From Campylobacter sp. (GTDB lineage Bacteria; Campylobacterota; Campylobacteria; Campylobacterales; Campylobacteraceae), in assembly GCF_019423325.1 (NCBI RefSeq), contig NZ_JAHZBQ010000001.1:1003369-1067368 (forward strand): DNA of 64,000 nucleotides, written 5' to 3'. Under the pieces are notes generated by a model that saw only the letters and a list, made by a program, of their open reading frames with translations, had not been told where the DNA came from and made no database searches. Positions 61,543-64,000 of the stretch are shown one piece after another. A program made the translations under genes and the position numbers. How positions within the stretch are numbered: the first letter of the stretch is position 1; every line of letters starts with the position of its first letter.

Positions 61543-63017
61543 AAAAATCGCTATTTGGCTACGGGCTTACGACCAGAGCGATCGCCGAGCACTGCCAAGA
61601 AGGCGGCTCCTGGGACATCTACGACGATAAATTTGAAATTTCTTCAGGGGCGCCGAAGCTGGATGAGTTCGGCAACGCGCTTTTAAACCCAAGCGAGTTC
61701 GATCCTGCCTCAAGCGAGCTTGAAATCCCAAGCCCAGGCTTTCCGCCGCATCACGAGCTGGTGCGAAAGGCACGAAATTTAATCAGCGAATACGATTATT
61801 TCGACGATTACAAAGGTCTTAAAATTTGGATCAGCGGCACGAACGGCAAGACCACGACGACGAAGATGATGCAGCACCTACTCGAGCGATACGGCTCGCA
61901 AATGGGCGGCAACGTGGGCGTTCCGCTTGCAAAACTTGATAAAAGTGCCAAAATTTGGGTGCTGGAGACGAGCTCGTTTACGCTGCACTACACCAAGCAC
62001 GCGCGTCCCGACATCTACGTGCTGCTTGCGATCACGCCCGATCATCTCAGCTGGCACGGCGATTTCGCGGAGTATGAGCGCGCCAAACTCTCGCCGCTGC
62101 TAGCGATGTGCGAAGGCTCCGTGGCGCTGATCCCGCGCGCCTACGAAAGCTCCGCCGCCGCGCAAAATAGCCTGGCTCGCGTAATCTGCTACGAGGACGA
62201 AGCGGATCTGGCGCAAAAATTCGGCATCGATTTAGACGAGATAAAATTCCGAACTCCGTTTTTGATCGACGCGCTTTTGGCACTGTGCGTGGAGAAAATT
62301 TTATTCGACAGATGCGACGCCATGCGACTAAACGACTTCGTGATCGAAGGCAATAAACTCGAGGAATTTACCGACGCGCGCGGCAGGCTCTGGGTCAATG
62401 ACACGAAGGCGACCAACATCGATGCGTGCGCGCAGGCGCTGAAGCGATACGCGGGGCGCAAAATACATCTGATCCTAGGCGGCGACGATAAAGGCGTGGA
62501 TCTGCACCCGCTTTTTGCGGAGTTTAAAAAATACGATCTGCAAATTTACGCGGTCGGCTCAAATACCGATAAAATCGTGTGTTTGTGCGACGAATACGGA
62601 CTTCCTTGCGTGCGCTGTGAAATTTTACAAACGGCGGTGAGCGAAATTTCGAAGCGGTACCGAGATGCGGACTTTAAAAAAAGCGGCGCAAGCGAATTGA
62701 AAGTACGAAATTTAAGCGCGAATGGCGAATGCAACGGCGGCAAGGCGAAAGAAAACGCAAAGATCGGCGAAAATACGCCGCATAAAGGCGGCGGCTCATC
62801 TGCCGTAAGCGACGACGCCTCTTCGCCGAAACGCCGCGCAAACGACGGCGAAACTCGGAATTCGCAGAATTCTAAAAATTCTGTGGATTTTAAGAATTCC
62901 GTAAATTTCGCAAGCGAAATAGCGCTACTAAGCCCTGCGTGTGCTAGTTTGGATCAATTTAAAAGCTACGCCGAACGCGGCGAGCTATTTAAAAAACAAG
63001 TCGCACAACTTGGATAG
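61539..63017 (+). CDS. murD: UDP-N-acetylmuramoyl-L-alanine:D-glutamate ligase MurD, with an insertion
   Basis: Adds D-Glu to UDP-MurNAc-Ala. I start at ATG 61539 (MKKSLFGYGLTT, RBS GGGGAG) rather than the upstream in-frame ATG. ATP site WISGTNGKTTTTKM, then VLETSSFTLHY, WVNDTKATNIDA and LILGGDDKGVDL, and the C-terminal LLSPACASLDQFKSYAERG. About 90 residues of charged, then Asn-Ser rich sequence (RNSQNSKNSVDFKNSVNF) are inserted in the third domain just before LLSPACAS, giving about 492 residues against some 400 expected. Confidence 0.93.
   Translation: MKKSLFGYGLTTRAIAEHCQEGGSWDIYDDKFEISSGAPKLDEFGNALLNPSEFDPASSELEIPSPGFPPHHELVRKARNLISEYDYFDDYKGLKIWISGTNGKTTTTKMMQHLLERYGSQMGGNVGVPLAKLDKSAKIWVLETSSFTLHYTKHARPDIYVLLAITPDHLSWHGDFAEYERAKLSPLLAMCEGSVALIPRAYESSAAAQNSLARVICYEDEADLAQKFGIDLDEIKFRTPFLIDALLALCVEKILFDRCDAMRLNDFVIEGNKLEEFTDARGRLWVNDTKATNIDACAQALKRYAGRKIHLILGGDDKGVDLHPLFAEFKKYDLQIYAVGSNTDKIVCLCDEYGLPCVRCEILQTAVSEISKRYRDADFKKSGASELKVRNLSANGECNGGKAKENAKIGENTPHKGGGSSAVSDDASSPKRRANDGETRNSQNSKNSVDFKNSVNFASEIALLSPACASLDQFKSYAERGELFKKQVAQLG
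62850..62920 (+). repeat. RAATTY array inside murD
   Basis: Five RAATTY words (GAATTC, GAATTC, AAATTC, GAATTC, AAATTT) in about 55 bases, each in the frame NNR-AAT-TYN. This is the only such array on the plus strand, and it is again in sense orientation with the gene. Confidence 0.8.
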
Positions 63018-63565
63018 ATAAGCATATAAAGTTTAGATGGATCAGGTCGAGCCTTTATTAATACAATTTGCAATCGTATTTTAAAATTTCAACGCTTCTG
63101 CTGCGCGGATATCTAAATAAATTCAACCCCGAAGTAAACATCCCCATGTCACACTATTAGCTCGAGCACAATGTTTATAAAGATGCTTCGTCAAGTCCAA
63201 ATTAAAGCCAATTTTCGATGCTAAATTTAACCAATTGCGGCTATCGCCTGTTATGCGCACAAATTTAAAACGATACCGCGATCCTTTGGCGCAAATTTAT
63301 CTACTTTGCATAGCCTAGAACCAAGCGTATAATTTGCAAAGTCGGCTAAATAGTAATTTTATATCACTTTGCTTTTAGATCGATAGTCCTTTTTAATTAT
63401 TGCAAATTGCTGCTCAAGCAATATATTTTTATCACTAAAATTTAGAAAATTCCAACTGAGTAAATTTGGCTGTTTCCGAGCGCAACGTGCAAAAATATAG
63501 CGAAAATCGAGAATTTTAACCGAGATTTAAGTATTGCATGGCTAAAATTACTTTTCTTTTTCGGT
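63018..63565. other. Intergenic region before the tRNA
   Basis: AT-rich, no gene recognised; no RBS-led frame and no strong hairpin. Confidence 0.5.
63543..63548 (+). promoter_or_regulatory. Possible -10 element for tRNA-Phe
   Basis: TAAAAT after GGC, 17 bases before the mature tRNA 5' end. Confidence 0.3.
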
Positions 63566-63641
63566 GGTTGGATAGCTCAGTCGGTAGAGCAGCAGACTGA
63601 AAATCTGCGTGTCGGCAGTTCGATTCTGCCTCTAACCACCA
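63566..63641 (+). tRNA. tRNA-Phe (GAA)
   Basis: Full cloverleaf of 76 bases: acceptor GGTTGGA with TCTAACC (one G-U pair), D arm GCTC...GAGC, anticodon stem GCAGA/TCTGC with loop CTGAAAA (anticodon GAA), T arm GGCAG TTCGATT CTGCC, discriminator A and encoded CCA. Confidence 0.97.
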
Positions 63642-63957
63642 CTTAATCTATTTTATATTTTATCACTCCCTTTGCTTTCTTTTTGTTGACATGACGGTGC
63701 TTGTTATAAAGACCCTATAATTAAAACCTAATAAATCAAACACGAAATAAGATGAAAGCAAAGCCGAGAAAAAGTACAAAAGTTAAAATTTCAAAGCACA
63801 CGGAATTTATAGATAGAATAAAGAAGGAACTATAAAATTCGTAAATTTCGATTATAAAAGAATATAACTATATAAAACTATAAAGTTCATAAAATCTTAT
63901 AAAAGGAGAAGTCCACCTTACGCTCCTCCCCTTATTTTATACATTATATATTCTTTC
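63642..63957. other. AT-rich region after tRNA-Phe
   Basis: A 27-codon frame from ATG 63752 (MKAKPRKSTKVKIS then KHTEFIDRIKKEL) is too short to support. Composition drops sharply in GC, and 3' tRNA ends are common integration sites, but no att repeat or integrase lies within the window. Confidence 0.4.
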
Positions 63958-64000
63958 TTATTGTTCTTTATTAGATTTTTTACCCCTCTTACCTTTAGCC
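63958..64000 (-). CDS. Possible C-terminus of a gene running off the window
   Basis: The minus strand reads AKGKRGKKSNKEQ and then TAA. A lysine-rich tail is plausible for a ribosomal or phage-like protein, but 13 codons are not enough to identify it. Confidence 0.25.
   Translation of the reverse strand, partial: AKGKRGKKSNKEQ

Noticed and set aside
63642..64000. Genomic island integrated at tRNA-Phe
   Set aside because: The GC drop fits, but no integrase, no duplicated tRNA end and no mobile gene are inside the window.

Overview
The window is chromosomal DNA of an epsilonproteobacterium, almost certainly a Campylobacter with a moderate-GC genome such as the oral group around C. gracilis, C. 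curvus, C. showae and C. rectus. The genus call rests on a complete pgl N-glycosylation locus with PglB oligosaccharyltransferase, on the fabI-tpiA-pgk-gapA block, and on the murD/mraY/gpmI/fabG/acpP/fabF/accA block, all typical of Campylobacter. The species cannot be fixed from the window alone. No rRNA, CRISPR array, insertion sequence or prophage was seen; there is one tRNA (Phe). LAYOUT: (1) 1-19009, minus strand: a long glycan operon read from galE/gne through a Wzx-type flippase, an FrhB-like Fe-S protein, a pyruvyltransferase-family protein, three glycosyltransferases, then pglJ-B-A-C-D-E-F and finally hisH-hisA. PglF/E/D make UDP-diNAcBac, PglC puts it on undecaprenyl phosphate, PglA/J and the other transferases extend it, the flippase presumably turns it over, and PglB moves it to protein. 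A PglK-type ABC flippase and PglG are absent. (2) 19062-26483: periplasmic ATP-dependent DNA ligase, a 3'-5' exonuclease, FabI, and the glycolytic trio tpiA-pgk-gapA, then a lipoprotein. (3) 26862-28994: an unknown gene and a DedA-barnase-barstar toxin/immunity set. (4) 29472-39101: SYLF protein, RNase Y, 5-FCL, a thioredoxin-like lipoprotein, FtsY, hypotheticals including a YwqG-like protein and a relic of a second copy, BrnQ and RadA. (5) 39108-48925: accessory stretch with two membrane paralogs of very different base composition, three tandem solute-binding proteins, ung, broken genes, a DJ-1/PfpI protein, thyX and a phase-variable EexN-like lipoprotein with a G10 tract. (6) 49093-53426: two paralogous Na+-dependent transporters separated by a 204-bp direct repeat, and a lipoprotein. 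(7) 53964-63017: Rho, then the fatty-acid and peptidoglycan block. (8) tRNA-Phe and an AT-rich end. MAIN OBSERVATION: several enzymes (HisH, PglB, a GT2, the FrhB-like protein, the exonuclease, MurD and others) carry in-frame low-complexity insertions or extensions full of Asn-Ser, Asn-Phe and Asn-Leu. These share the DNA core AAT-TYN after a codon ending in purine, that is RAATTY. The same hexamer (AAATTT, GAATTC, GAATTT, AAATTC) is very dense in non-coding DNA too. This points to selection or accumulation at DNA level. RAATTY is the sequence whose methylation is known to govern DNA uptake in C. jejuni, so the insertions may be uptake-motif arrays lodged in genes.
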